NCBI GenBank assembly: GCA_029298735.1
Contig: JANSLP010000501.1
Coordinates: forward strand, 1-16,964
Direction of reading: 5' to 3'
DNA from: Ophiostoma sp. CBS 140.51
Taxonomy: Eukaryota; Ascomycota; Sordariomycetes; Ophiostomatales; Ophiostomataceae
Length of the DNA stretch: 16,964 nucleotides
Each line of letters starts with the position of its first letter. The first letter of the stretch is position 1. The position numbers were made by a program, and so were the translations under genes. The notes beneath the pieces were generated by a model, which was given only the letters and a program-made list of their open reading frames with translations, searched no databases and had not been told where the DNA came from. Below are positions 1-9,094 of the stretch, piece by piece.

Positions 1-455
1 GTCACCGACCCAACTACTAATCCGCCGATTACTGGTTTAACTAGGGGAGAGCGGACGGGATCCCGTGTTCTCCAGTATCTGTGGCCGTACGTGGAAGACT
101 ATGCTCATTGTGAAGCTTAAATATGAAGTAGCCAACCATCATTTGTGCTTGTACATAAAGTGGTTGTGGTCGGACCCGACTGATTTCATCTCCAAACCTT
201 CGCCATTTCCATCACTAAGGACGACCTTTGCAGTAGCAATGAATGGCACGATTATATGAAATATATAGGGGACAATTCAAGTAGTAGTTTGATTTACAGT
301 GCGTACTTGGTATTCCTTTGTTGGCTAAAAACAAGAAATATTTGTAGGATTTCAGGCTTTGACTTTTTGAGTGGACAAACCAGGACAAAAGTCCATTTAT
401 TAAAAAAGCATTCTAGTGTTGTCCAGTCTTTCTTTTCACCCCAAAGTCGCTGCAT
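1..455. other. Intergenic DNA downstream of the sugar porter
   Basis: No convincing gene is seen here. The short open frames on both strands lack recognisable motifs and codon bias. The right end is the 3' flank of the minus-strand transporter and carries its probable poly(A) signal. Any gene to the left of the window is out of sight. Confidence 0.5.
396..401 (-). terminator. Putative poly(A) signal of the sugar porter
   Basis: Read on the minus strand this is a perfect AATAAA, about 55 bases past the TAA stop of the transporter, in an A/T-rich stretch. Position and sequence fit a polyadenylation signal, though fungal signals are degenerate and a chance match is possible. Confidence 0.45.
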
Positions 456-2191
456 TTACGCCACCTGATGCGCAATCTTGAACTCGTAGTGCTCGGTGGG
501 CACGACCTCCTTGCTTGAGACGTCGTTGTCGCGCTCCAGGGTCTCACCCATGATGCCCATGCTGGCCTCCCAGTACAACTTGACCTTGCCGTCGGTGAAG
601 AGCAGGTCGATCTGCTCGAGACTGAGGTTGCGGGTCTCTGGGTAGAAGAAGTAGATGAGAGGCAAAAAGAAGAAGTTGAAGATGGCAAAGTAGACGTATG
701 TCTTGTAGCCGATGCTGTTGATGCTGACAGGGGTGATTTCGACAACAAGGAAGGTGAAGATCCAGTTGGAGGCGGTGGCCATAGCGGCAGCGCGGGTGCG
801 GATGGCCAGGGGAGGATATTCAGCGGGGACTTTATTGTTAGACAGCGATTGGGATAGATGAGGTGAACGGGGGCAGGGGGGGACTTACGCAACCACGGAA
901 TGGCGAGGAGGCCGACGGCGAAGAAGAAGTTGAAGAGGAACAGCATGACAATGGCGGCGATACCGGCAGGTTGGCTGCCGTTGTGAACAGTACCAGCAAG
1001 GACGGCCATGCAGGCTCCCTGGCCCGCGCACGCAAAGAGCATCAGCTTGCGGCGACCAACGCGGTCAATGATCCAGATGGGAATGAGCGAAGACAAGAAG
1101 TAGGCGATGCCGTTGAAGCCGGCGAGAAGGAGCGACAGGTTGTGCGAGATGCCGACTGAGTCCTGGAAGATGACAGGGGCGTAATATGTACTACGGTTGT
1201 TAGTAGCTTCTTTAAAAAAAGAGAAAAAGAAAAAACGGCAGAAGACGCGGGAGAGGGGGTTGGGTTTACATTAAGTTGATTCCGCTTAGCTGTTGCATAA
1301 ACTGTCCGCCAATACCGAGCATTGTGCGGTAGAAGAACTTCTGGTGGCCGTTGGTGAGCAGGGCGCGGTAGTTGCTGCCAGATGAGGCTTCGCGCTCCTC
1401 CTTGACGGCATGGTCGATTTCGTTGAGGGCACGCGTGAAGCGTTCGTCTGTGGGCTCGAGGGTATTGGCGTTGCGGTGGATGGCCCAGAGGACGTTGCGG
1501 GCCTCGTCGTGGCGGTCGTGCGCAATGAGCCAGCGAGGCGACTCGGGCAGGACAAGAACACCAGCAATCGTCACGATGGCAAACAAAATCTGCAGTGCCA
1601 GCGGAAAGCGGAACTGCTCGGGTCCTTTGGTGAAGCTCATGCCGTAGTCGACCCAGTAGGCCAGCATGACGCCAAAGATGTTGATGGCAAGTTCGACGGC
1701 CAGGCCGCGGCCACGGTCATGTGCCAGCATGAGTTCAGAGTGCCAGACAGCTATCACGTTAGACGACGAATAAATGTTGGAGGGCGAGAGTGGTACATAC
1801 GAATTGTTGCAGTGTTGAGACCGTTGCCGAGACCGGCCACAATGCGGCCGACAATAAGCTGAGGGATGCCATAGGAGCTCGCCTGAAGGGCGGCGCCAAT
1901 GCTGAGAACAGAACAACCAATGAGCATACACTTGCGGCGGCCGAGAGTCTCGCCGAATAGGAGACAGAAGATTGCACCGAAGAAGCAGCCAATCTCGTAA
2001 ATGGCGACGACGGTGCCCTGCAGCGACGAGCTGCCGCCGTTGTTGGTGTCGATTGACGGGAACTGGGCAATGAAGGCATCACCAGTAAGCAGGCCCGACA
2101 TCACACCCTGATCGTAACCGAATAGGAGGAAGCCGGAGCCGGCCGTGGCTGTGATGAGCCACTCTAGCGGGCGGCCAATTGTGAGGACCAT
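456..2191 (-). CDS. MFS sugar/polyol porter, STL1-like (4 exons)
   Basis: Predicted plasma-membrane 12-helix transporter of the sugar porter family, probably a proton symporter. Exons are 2191-1801, 1750-1270, 1190-889 and 829-456. The introns (1751-1800, 1191-1269, 830-888) have GTATGT/GTAAAC/GTAAGT donors and CTAAC-type branch sites. The spliced product is 515 residues, normal for the family. Visible motifs: FGYDQGVMSG (24-33), GRRK in loop 2-3 (84-87), PESPRWL (199-205), QQLSGIN (283-289), DRVGRRK in loop 8-9 (333-339) and PETRNLSLEQID (455-466). The ATG at 2191 was preferred to an in-frame upstream ATG because the protein then starts just before helix 1. The overall wording resembles, from memory, fungal STL1-type porters; yeast Stl1 is a glycerol/H+ symporter. 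Glycerol, a polyol or a sugar are all possible substrates, so specificity is inference. It is divergent from the regulator gene to its right. Confidence 0.9.
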
Positions 2192-2337
2192 AATGCAGTG
2201 TGATGGTGTGATCAAAGTAAAGAGACGGGGTATAAAGAAGGGAAAGGAGAAGATCAACAAACAAGATAAAAATCAAAGTGCGTGTGGGATATCTAAAAAG
2301 AAACCATGCAATCCGTTGATAGCGAGCCAAGCAGATC

Positions 2338-2344
2338 ATATATA
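2338..2344 (-). promoter_or_regulatory. Possible TATA box of the sugar porter
   Basis: The minus strand reads TATATAT about 150 bases upstream of the porter ATG and is followed by a pyrimidine-rich leader, the usual arrangement for a fungal gene. It was judged by eye; no transcription start is known. Confidence 0.35.
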
Positions 2345-2663
2345 CATGGTCGAGACCCTTGCGTATGTATGTGTTGACGGCTTCACACTTTGCGTCTTGG
2401 CAAGACAGCCCATCTGGTCTCGGCTCAGGTGTCGGCACAAAGTCGTATGTCCTCACAGGGCAGTGATGTGCGTCGAGTTTCTCCGTACCCCTGCAGGCTC
2501 ACGTTGCAACAACGCCGTGTTTTTTAGTCCTTTTTTATTTTCGTTTCGTTTGTTTTCTGCGGGGTTTGCTGTCAACCGAAGAAATGAAAAAGAAAAAAAA
2601 CAGGATTTGCCTCTTCTAGACAACATTCCACATCTCCTTTCTCCACGATCGATTCCTGAATTC

Positions 2664-2676
2664 CTGGGGGCTGGGG
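2664..2676 (+). promoter_or_regulatory. Adjacent CreA-type carbon-repression sites
   Basis: Two CTGGGG hexamers lie one base apart (2664-2669 and 2671-2676). Both fit the CreA consensus SYGGRG. Further matches lie at 2916-2921 (GTGGGG) and 2931-2936 (GTGGAG) on the same strand. Closely spaced CreA sites are the functional arrangement known from Aspergillus. A sugar porter under glucose repression would be expected, but single SYGGRG matches are common by chance. Confidence 0.35.
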
Positions 2677-2813
2677 TTGAATGCAAAAACTTGTGGTTCT
2701 TCTTCTCCCCACAGCCCGGAAAATTTTAAAGATGACAAGGAAAAGAGAGGACGGACGAAGAAAAGAACGGGGGCGGAAGAAGGAAAACAAGGGGGAAAAG
2801 TTGACAGTCCCAG

Positions 2814-2820
2814 TATAAAA
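2814..2820 (+). promoter_or_regulatory. Possible TATA box of the Zn2Cys6 regulator
   Basis: The sequence TATAAAA lies about 370 bases upstream of the first in-frame ATG of the regulator gene, in A/G-rich DNA. If used, it implies a long leader, which is common for fungal regulators. Confidence 0.35.
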
Positions 2821-3182
2821 AGGGCAGCTAGAAGCGCCTTCCGTGAGAACTAACACTAAATCAGGCAGTCGCTGCCGCCCTCCACGCGACATGTGCCGAT
2901 GAGGAATACCATGGTGTGGGGAAAGGGACCGTGGAGATTGTATGGAGGCTTCAAGGGTGACAAGGCAAGATAGTCCAAACAAGGAAAGGGCAGGGTGAAT
3001 GGGCAGTACAAAAGGTCTCAAAGGTTGTTCCTGGCGAGAGAAGACTTAAAAGGCTTAAAAGGCTCGAAAGGCTAAACGGGACTTTTTTGGAGGTGAAGAA
3101 AAAGAGCGGAGATCTGTCAGGGAAAACTCTGAGGTAATTACGGAGTACACCATCGGGCGGCCCATTCCTAATTTGGCAGTCC

Positions 3183-5954
3183 ATGGCGCCGATGGTACTT
3201 GCCCAACTGCCGCTTGCGCTTATTGCCGCAAGCGAAAGAATTGACGTCTTCCAAAATACTAGAACATCGTACGTCGTAATATCATCCCCTTCAACCGACA
3301 ATCGTAGCCGCTGTGTCATAGCCGTAGGTGTGCCTAAACTATCGACGATAGCCACGATAACCTCATTCACGGTGTTGACGGCATTGACTACACTTGAAAC
3401 GTGGAGGAATGCAACCGCACATACAGACATGAGTAGTATCCATCGCATCGACCCGCTGGAAGCGCTGCCAACAAGAGTGGCAACGCCGACGATGTCAACC
3501 ACACCAACAGCGACACCGGAAACACTCTCGGCACCCGCCATGCCCACACCCACCCGTACCCGGACACCAAAGACCCGCTCGCGCAGCGGCTGTTACAACT
3601 GCCGCCGGCGCAAGCGCAAGTGTGACGAGCAGCGGCCCACATGTCAAGGCTGCGTTCGGCGCAAGGAGACGTGCGAGTGGGGGATGCGCGTCACCTTCCG
3701 CAGCCGCAATGCCTTGTCTTTGAAAGGAGGGTCTCGGAAGCGAGCTGGCGATGTTCGGCCCGTCGTATGGTCCGATAATGCATCTTCACCGGGCAACACG
3801 CTGGACAGCAGCCTCCGTAGCCGACCAGCAACCTCACTACCAGCACATCAAAGCACATCGACTACCGCACACAACAGTCACAGCAACAATAACACACATG
3901 GATTCCTCTACAACGATGGCAACGAAGACGACAGCTACAACAGCCACAACAGCTACGACACCCCGAGTGCATACTCCCCGACTGTTTCTCTACCCTCCGC
4001 CTCCCGCGAACCATTTCGATATGACAGCAACATGTCCGCCGTCATTGCAGCCCCATCTATTTCGACACCCATGCCAACAGGTATGGAAAACATGAACACA
4101 GACGACAGCGTTATTGCCACGCTTGTGTCTCTACGACAAGATCCGCACAGCAATAAGGGAAGAGATGGAAGGGGGACTAGAGAGGCTAATGTGGTATCGC
4201 ATCAACCGGCATACAACTTCGACAGTTCATTTTTCGGCAACGACACTTTCCCACACGACTGCTTCCCCTCAACACCATCCTCCATCGACGACACTATCTT
4301 CTGGCCGGGGTCTGCTTACCACGAGCTGCATTCGACACTCAGGAGTCATATCATCTACGAAGTACGGTCGAATGCACCAACAAGGCCATGTACACCGGCA
4401 GGGAGGGACAGCAGTGGTAGTAGTGGAAGCCATGGAAATCACGGCAGTCATGACACCAGTATCAGAGAGAGCATTAGCGCGACTAGTAGCACCAGTGGTA
4501 TGGCACGTGGCCAAGTGGACCAGACAACAGATGCGACAGTATCAGCCTGGAACGAGAATGGGACAGCATGTGAAGACACGGCGGCCCAACCGCTCGAATG
4601 GCCTTCACATCTGCTGTCCGACGACCACGACGCCCCAGCCTTATCACAAGACGAGGAAGTGGCATTGTGGACAAACTGGTTCGAAGAGATTGCGCCGTGG
4701 CTCGACAAGTTTGATACCCAGCGGCACTTTCAGCATGTGCTTCCAACCATGGCACAGACGTGCGAGTCGCTGCGGTATGCTATGCTGGCGCTGTCGGCGC
4801 GGCAGATTGAGCGGAAAGAGCAGGAGGTGGCAGATGCGGCGGCGGAAGCAAGCGTCGCCGAAGGCGGCCAAGGCGACGCTGGTAACAATGCCCACAAAGA
4901 AAAGAGCAACACCTCCCGAACAAACCGCCGCACCGAAGATACAGGACGCAGCCTTGCGCTCTACCAACAGGCCATCCACTTGCTGCTGCCCCAACTGCAT
5001 ACGCGCACGACGGCCGTCATTGCCGCATGTGTCGTGTTATGTGTCCTCGAGATGATGAGCTGCTCGCCCAAAGCGTGGCGGCGGCACCTGGACGGCTGTG
5101 CAGGGCTGATGCAGGCCGTGGGCTGCCATGGGTTTGTGGGCGGCGTGGAGCAGGCGCTATTTTGGTGCTTTGCGCGCATGGACGTTTGTGGTGGACTAAT
5201 TTCGTCGGTACGAACTCTTATTCCCACGGAATTGTGGGTGAGCGGTTCGGCGGATGCAAACGGTGATCTGGTTGACCCCGGAGCGCGCTTTGATAGGTCT
5301 GACGCGCGTGGCTTCGACATGGCGGCAAACCATGCCATATTCTTGATGGCTCAAGTACTGGACTTGCTCTATGCCGGGCCAGAGGCACCGAACGACAAGG
5401 ACAAGGAAAAGGAGCATGCGGGATCGCATAGGCCCGCTCCACCCCCTGTTTGGAGCGAAGCCTACCGTGCACGCTGGCTGCGTCTATGGCGCCGTGTTGA
5501 AGATTGGCGCGTACGACGGCCCGCCGAACTACACGAGATCCTGACCATTCCGGCGTCTGAGGCTGCTGGCTCGGCGACCCCCTTTCCCACTCTCCTCTAC
5601 AGCAATCCCGCCGCCATCTCCGGAAACCAAATGTATCACACCGCTGCCGTTTTATTACTACAAAACCTGCCACTCTCCGTCCGTTTCTCCCACTTGGCGT
5701 CTCTCTCTCCCTCTCCGCGAGTACCTCCTCACTCTGTTTTGTGGCACGCCCGCCAAATTTGCGGCATTTCCTTGACCAACCACCACCATGGCGCGTGGAC
5801 CAACAGCATCCAGCCGCTGTGGATTGCCGGCCGGTGCATGAGCCATGTGTCAGAGCATCGTGCTATCCTAGCCCTAATGCGGCAGATACAACGGGAGAGC
5901 GGCTGGGCGGCGCAGTGGCGAGCAGACGATCTCGTCGAGGTCTGGGGAGACTAA
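3183..5954 (+). CDS. Zn2Cys6 transcription factor with Fungal_trans_2-type domain
   Basis: Nuclear DNA-binding regulator, 923 residues from the first ATG, with no intron. The Zn2Cys6 cluster uses Cys137, 140, 147, 154, 157 and 164 with spacing C-X2-C-X6-C-X6-C-X2-C-X6-C. It is preceded by basic Lys/Arg/Thr residues and followed by a long Ser/Thr/Asn/His-rich linker (about 180-480). The C-terminal half carries family wording: an ALSARQIERK helix near 536, a HLDGCAGLMQAVG segment near 634, a PLWIAGR segment near 876, and a WRADDL..VWGD end. Start choice is uncertain: the first 82 residues look unlike coding sequence of this family. ATGs at 3429 (purine at -3), 3492 or 3540 would still keep the whole zinc cluster. 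It is divergent from the porter and convergent with the synthase, so it is a candidate pathway-specific activator, which is inference from position. Confidence 0.85.
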   Translation: MAPMVLAQLPLALIAASERIDVFQNTRTSYVVISSPSTDNRSRCVIAVGVPKLSTIATITSFTVLTALTTLETWRNATAHTDMSSIHRIDPLEALPTRVATPTMSTTPTATPETLSAPAMPTPTRTRTPKTRSRSGCYNCRRRKRKCDEQRPTCQGCVRRKETCEWGMRVTFRSRNALSLKGGSRKRAGDVRPVVWSDNASSPGNTLDSSLRSRPATSLPAHQSTSTTAHNSHSNNNTHGFLYNDGNEDDSYNSHNSYDTPSAYSPTVSLPSASREPFRYDSNMSAVIAAPSISTPMPTGMENMNTDDSVIATLVSLRQDPHSNKGRDGRGTREANVVSHQPAYNFDSSFFGNDTFPHDCFPSTPSSIDDTIFWPGSAYHELHSTLRSHIIYEVRSNAPTRPCTPAGRDSSGSSGSHGNHGSHDTSIRESISATSSTSGMARGQVDQTTDATVSAWNENGTACEDTAAQPLEWPSHLLSDDHDAPALSQDEEVALWTNWFEEIAPWLDKFDTQRHFQHVLPTMAQTCESLRYAMLALSARQIERKEQEVADAAAEASVAEGGQGDAGNNAHKEKSNTSRTNRRTEDTGRSLALYQQAIHLLLPQLHTRTTAVIAACVVLCVLEMMSCSPKAWRRHLDGCAGLMQAVGCHGFVGGVEQALFWCFARMDVCGGLISSVRTLIPTELWVSGSADANGDLVDPGARFDRSDARGFDMAANHAIFLMAQVLDLLYAGPEAPNDKDKEKEHAGSHRPAPPPVWSEAYRARWLRLWRRVEDWRVRRPAELHEILTIPASEAAGSATPFPTLLYSNPAAISGNQMYHTAAVLLLQNLPLSVRFSHLASLSPSPRVPPHSVLWHARQICGISLTNHHHGAWTNSIQPLWIAGRCMSHVSEHRAILALMRQIQRESGWAAQWRADDLVEVWGD

Positions 5955-6149
5955 AGAGCCAAAGGGGATTGATGAAGACGTCCCTTCTTTGACAACCATT
6001 TACACGATAATGATTAATTTTGCGAAGACTTTTGAGTTTTTAATTAAATTATGTGTACCTATGCATGAAGCCTTCTGTAAAGTCAATACCGTTATTAGAT
6101 TCCTTATTCAGTCTAGCTGTTTTCGTTCCACATACAATGTCCTCCCGCC
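5955..6149. other. Convergent 3' flanks of regulator and synthase
   Basis: The two genes end tail to tail with 195 A/T-rich bases between stop codons. No canonical AATAAA was found on either strand; the nearest variant on the synthase strand is AATAAG. No gene is present. Confidence 0.5.
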
Positions 6150-8429
6150 CTAGTGCTGCCGCGCCGTGTTGAGATCACGGAACTCGCCGCGCAGGCTGTT
6201 CAGTCCATTGGCCTTGACATCTTCCACCAGTCCAGCCGCCGCTTCTGCAATCTTGTCGGCCGTAAAGCCAAAGAACTTGTACGCATCCGCACCGGGCAGC
6301 GAGTGACCAAAGGTGGACATGCTGTACCCGGCATCGGCATATCGCTCCCAGCCGTTGGCGGCGTAGGCTTCTACCACCAGAGCGGGCACACGCTGATGTT
6401 GGAGGACAGACCGCTTGTACTCGCGCGACTGGGCCTCAAACAGACGCTGGCAGGGGAAGCTGACAATGCGGGCGCGGATGTTGTGTTTCTCACGCAACAG
6501 ATCGCGCGCCTCGACGGCAAACTTCATCTCGGAGCCGACGCCAATCAGGGTAAGGTCGGCCTGGTCGTCTTCGATAAAGACATAGGCGCCATGCTCAACA
6601 CCGGTACGGGACGACTGGGCCGGGAACTGTGGCAGGGCCTGGCGGGACAGCGAGACAATTGTGGGCGTGTTGGTGGCCTGAATGGCGGCCGTGAAAGCAC
6701 CGGCGGTCTCTTCGCTGTCGCAGGGGCGGATGTATAACAGGTTGGGCATGGCACGGTACAAGGCGGCAAGCTCAATGGGCTGATGCGTGGGGCCGTCCTC
6801 ACCTGTACCAATGGAGTCGTGGGTGGCAATATGGATCGCTTGCAACTGCTGAAGTGCGCCCATGCGGACACCGGGCGCGGCATAGAGGTAAAACATGAAG
6901 AAGCTGGACGTCACGGGCAAAAAGGTGCCCTTGTTGAAGGCGGCCATGCCGTTAGACACAGCCGCCATGGCGTGCTCGCGGATGCCCCAGTGGATATAGC
7001 GGCCGCTGTAGTTGCCGTTGATGCCGCAAGATGTGCGGAGGTCGGGCTACAAAACGTCAGTACATATTTAATCTACTTCAAGGGGAGGGAGGGAGGAGGG
7101 ATTTATACATACATGTTGAAAGTCCACCTTGTTGGGCCAGATCATGTTGACGGACGGCGACAAGTCGGCCGTGCCGACAATCATGTTGCTGAGACCGGCG
7201 GCGAGCGGGTTGCATACGAGACCGGCCGACTTGCGCGACGGCGTCGGTGCTGTGGGGAACTGCTCCTTGGCGGGGATGAGGCTGCGCCAGTCGGCTGGGC
7301 ACTGGCCTTTCGTGCGCAGAACAAACTCAGCATGGCGCTCGGGGAAGGAGGCACCAAAGGCAGCCACACGGTCCTTCCACTCGGCCTCGAGCGCTTCACC
7401 ACGTGGACGGCAGTCGCTGAAGAAGTCGTAGACCTCCTTGTCCAAGACAAACGACGTTTCGATATCCATGCCAAAGTTGCGCTTAATGTTGGCCACGTCC
7501 TCAGCGCCATAGGCCGCACCGTGTGCCTTAGCGTCGCCGGCGACCTTGCTGCCAATGCCGATGATGGTGTGAATGTTGATAAACGTCGGCCGACCCTTGT
7601 TCACACTAGAGTCACGCGCGCTCTTCAGCGCCACCACAATGCCCTCCACGTTGTAGCAGCCGTCGTCAATGTCCAGCACCGTCCACCCGCTGGCGCACAT
7701 CTTGGCATTCACGTCCTCGCCGCTGTTAACCAGGTCCACACTGCCGTCACACGTAATCTGGTTGTTGTCGTACAGCACCACCAGGTTATCCAGATTCCAG
7801 TGGCCCGCCAGCTGGATCGCTTCGAGGGCCACACCCTCTTGCAGGCACGCATCGCCAATCATGCAGTACGTCATGTTGTCGACCACACTGTGGCTTTCCG
7901 TGTTGTACGTTGCCGCCAGGTTCTTGGTGGCCATGGCTAGGCCGACAGCGTTGGCAATACCCTGGCCGAGCGGACCCGTCGTGACCTCGATGCCCTCGTT
8001 TTCAATCTCAGGGTGGCCAGGGCAAATCGAATCTGTGCGCGATGAGTGGTACGACTTGAGCTGCTCGAGCGTCATCGATGAGTAGCCAGTCAGATGAAGG
8101 AACGCGTACTGGAAGAGACAGGTGTGGCCATTCGACAGAACGAAGCGGTCGCGGTTGAAATAGTCGGCGTTGGCCGGCGAGTAGCGCATCACATACTTCC
8201 ACAGCGCAATACCAATTGCCGCCATGCCCATGGCACTGCCCGGATGACCGCCCTTGAACTGCTCACAGAGGTCGGCAATGAGGCATCGGAACTGGCGCAG
8301 GACAACGTCGACCTGCTTCTTTTCCGTCTCGTTCAGAGTAAAGGTCTGGTTGTTGATGCTGCCGTTCTGGAGTTTGGACCCGAGGGCCGCAATCGCCGCC
8401 GGTGCCGTCTCGACTGCGCCTGGTGCCAT
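6150..8429 (-). CDS. DAS1: Dihydroxyacetone synthase-type transketolase (2 exons)
   Basis: Thiamine-diphosphate enzyme. The subfamily enzyme moves a two-carbon unit from xylulose 5-phosphate to formaldehyde, giving glyceraldehyde 3-phosphate and dihydroxyacetone (EC 2.2.1.3). Exons 8429-7113 and 7046-6150 flank a 66-base GTATGT...TAG intron (7047-7112) and give 737 residues. Conserved residues (yeast transketolase numbering in brackets): His62, His102, His139 (H30, H69, H103); TTGPLGQG 150-157; the ThDP/Mg motif GDAC with Asp193 and Asn223; Glu463 (E418) in GIREHAM; His515, Asp523 and His527 (H469, D477, H481); Arg574 (R528). DRFVLSNGH.CLFQY, SYHS...CPGHPEIE and GDACLQEG match dihydroxyacetone synthases of methylotrophic yeasts as I remember them, rather than housekeeping transketolase (GDGC). 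The C-terminus is Arg-Gln-His with no PTS1, and no PTS2 is seen, so it is probably cytosolic. It is divergent from the SDR at 9095. An ordinary or new-substrate transketolase activity remains possible. Confidence 0.88.
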
Positions 8430-9094
8430 TTTGACGGTGTTGTGTTGTATCGCCGGTTTCTATGTTTGACTTTTTGGTTTGGCTTAGAATCTGTAGTAAC
8501 TTTCGAGCATGTAACCTTGCTTTGTGTCTGTAATGTAAATGGCAATGTTTCCGTCTTTTAAATCTTTTAAATCCAGGATGCACCCCGCGAAAATAATATG
8601 TCTACCCTTTTATCATTTCATGACGTAATGACAACTGCAATATAGTGTTTTCTTCGTGGGAACTGGCATTGCTGCGGTCGTGCTTACGAGCGAGTCTGTT
8701 TACCGCAGTCCGGTGCCAAGGCAAAATGTGCTTCCAATTTCCTATTTGGGAAGTGTTAGCCGCAACACCAAGCCACCCCATACAAATCGACGCGCCCGAC
8801 CTCAGGTGGAGCACAGCTCATAGCAATGGACAACGTTCCAGACTCGGACCCTGACCCAAATGCAAATCCATATCGGAGCTGCTTCATTCGGCGTTCCTCT
8901 TTCCGGCTCAATTCTCGATTCTCGGTTTCCTTATTATGCATGCCCATACCTCTTCGTAGTATTGGCTACGTTAACACAGACACAAGCGTATTCTTGGATC
9001 AGCGCCGTTGGCTTTCCTTTGATTTTCAGTCTTAACTTCACCTGAAACATCCCATCTCTCCAACACTTTCTCCAACACAGCCCTCACAATCACC
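8430..9094. promoter_or_regulatory. Divergent promoter, synthase / polyol-type SDR
   Basis: These 665 bases lie between the two divergent ATGs, so the two genes may be co-regulated. Contents: a tandem CTTTTAAAT pair (8555-8572) that reads as TATA-like on the synthase strand; TGACGTAA (8621-8628), a CRE-like half; GTGGAG (8806-8811), a CreA-type match; and three CGG triplets spaced exactly 15 bases apart (8874, 8889, 8904). A CT-rich leader precedes the SDR start. No gene is seen inside. Confidence 0.6.
8555..8572 (-). promoter_or_regulatory. Tandem 9-mer, TATA-like element of the synthase
   Basis: CTTTTAAAT occurs twice head to tail. On the minus strand this gives two ATTTAAAAG boxes 126-143 bases upstream of the synthase ATG, a fitting place for a TATA-like element. 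It is a short, low-complexity repeat, so chance is possible. Confidence 0.3.

Larger units (their letters stand above)
2192..3182. promoter_or_regulatory. Divergent intergenic region, porter / Zn2Cys6 regulator
   Basis: About 990 bases separate the two divergent start codons. The stretch is rich in A/G runs on the plus strand. It contains TATA-like boxes for each direction, several SYGGRG (CreA-type) hexamers, and CGG triplets near 3141-3160. The open frames on either strand show no family motifs and look like chance. It is probably a shared control region. Confidence 0.55.

Noticed and set aside
65..468. Two short plus-strand frames at the left edge
   Set aside because: AT-rich, no motifs, and the second overlaps the porter's stop region on the other strand.
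3269..3279. GTACGTCGTAA repeated at 3269-3279 and 12584-12594
   Set aside because: An 11-base match between two places in 17 kb is expected many times by chance.
2951..3553. 200-codon minus-strand frame overlapping the regulator N-terminus
   Set aside because: Antisense to the Zn2Cys6 gene, with no family motif; its hydrophobic composition follows from the complement of a Thr/Ala/Pro-rich coding stretch.
4114..5055. 313-codon alternative frame inside the first regulator
   Set aside because: Out-of-frame shadow of the GC-rich regulator gene; the real frame carries the zinc cluster and conserved C-terminal motifs.
6783..7940. 385-codon plus-strand frame opposite the synthase
   Set aside because: Shadow of the synthase exons and intron; composition is His/Val/Arg-rich with no family features.
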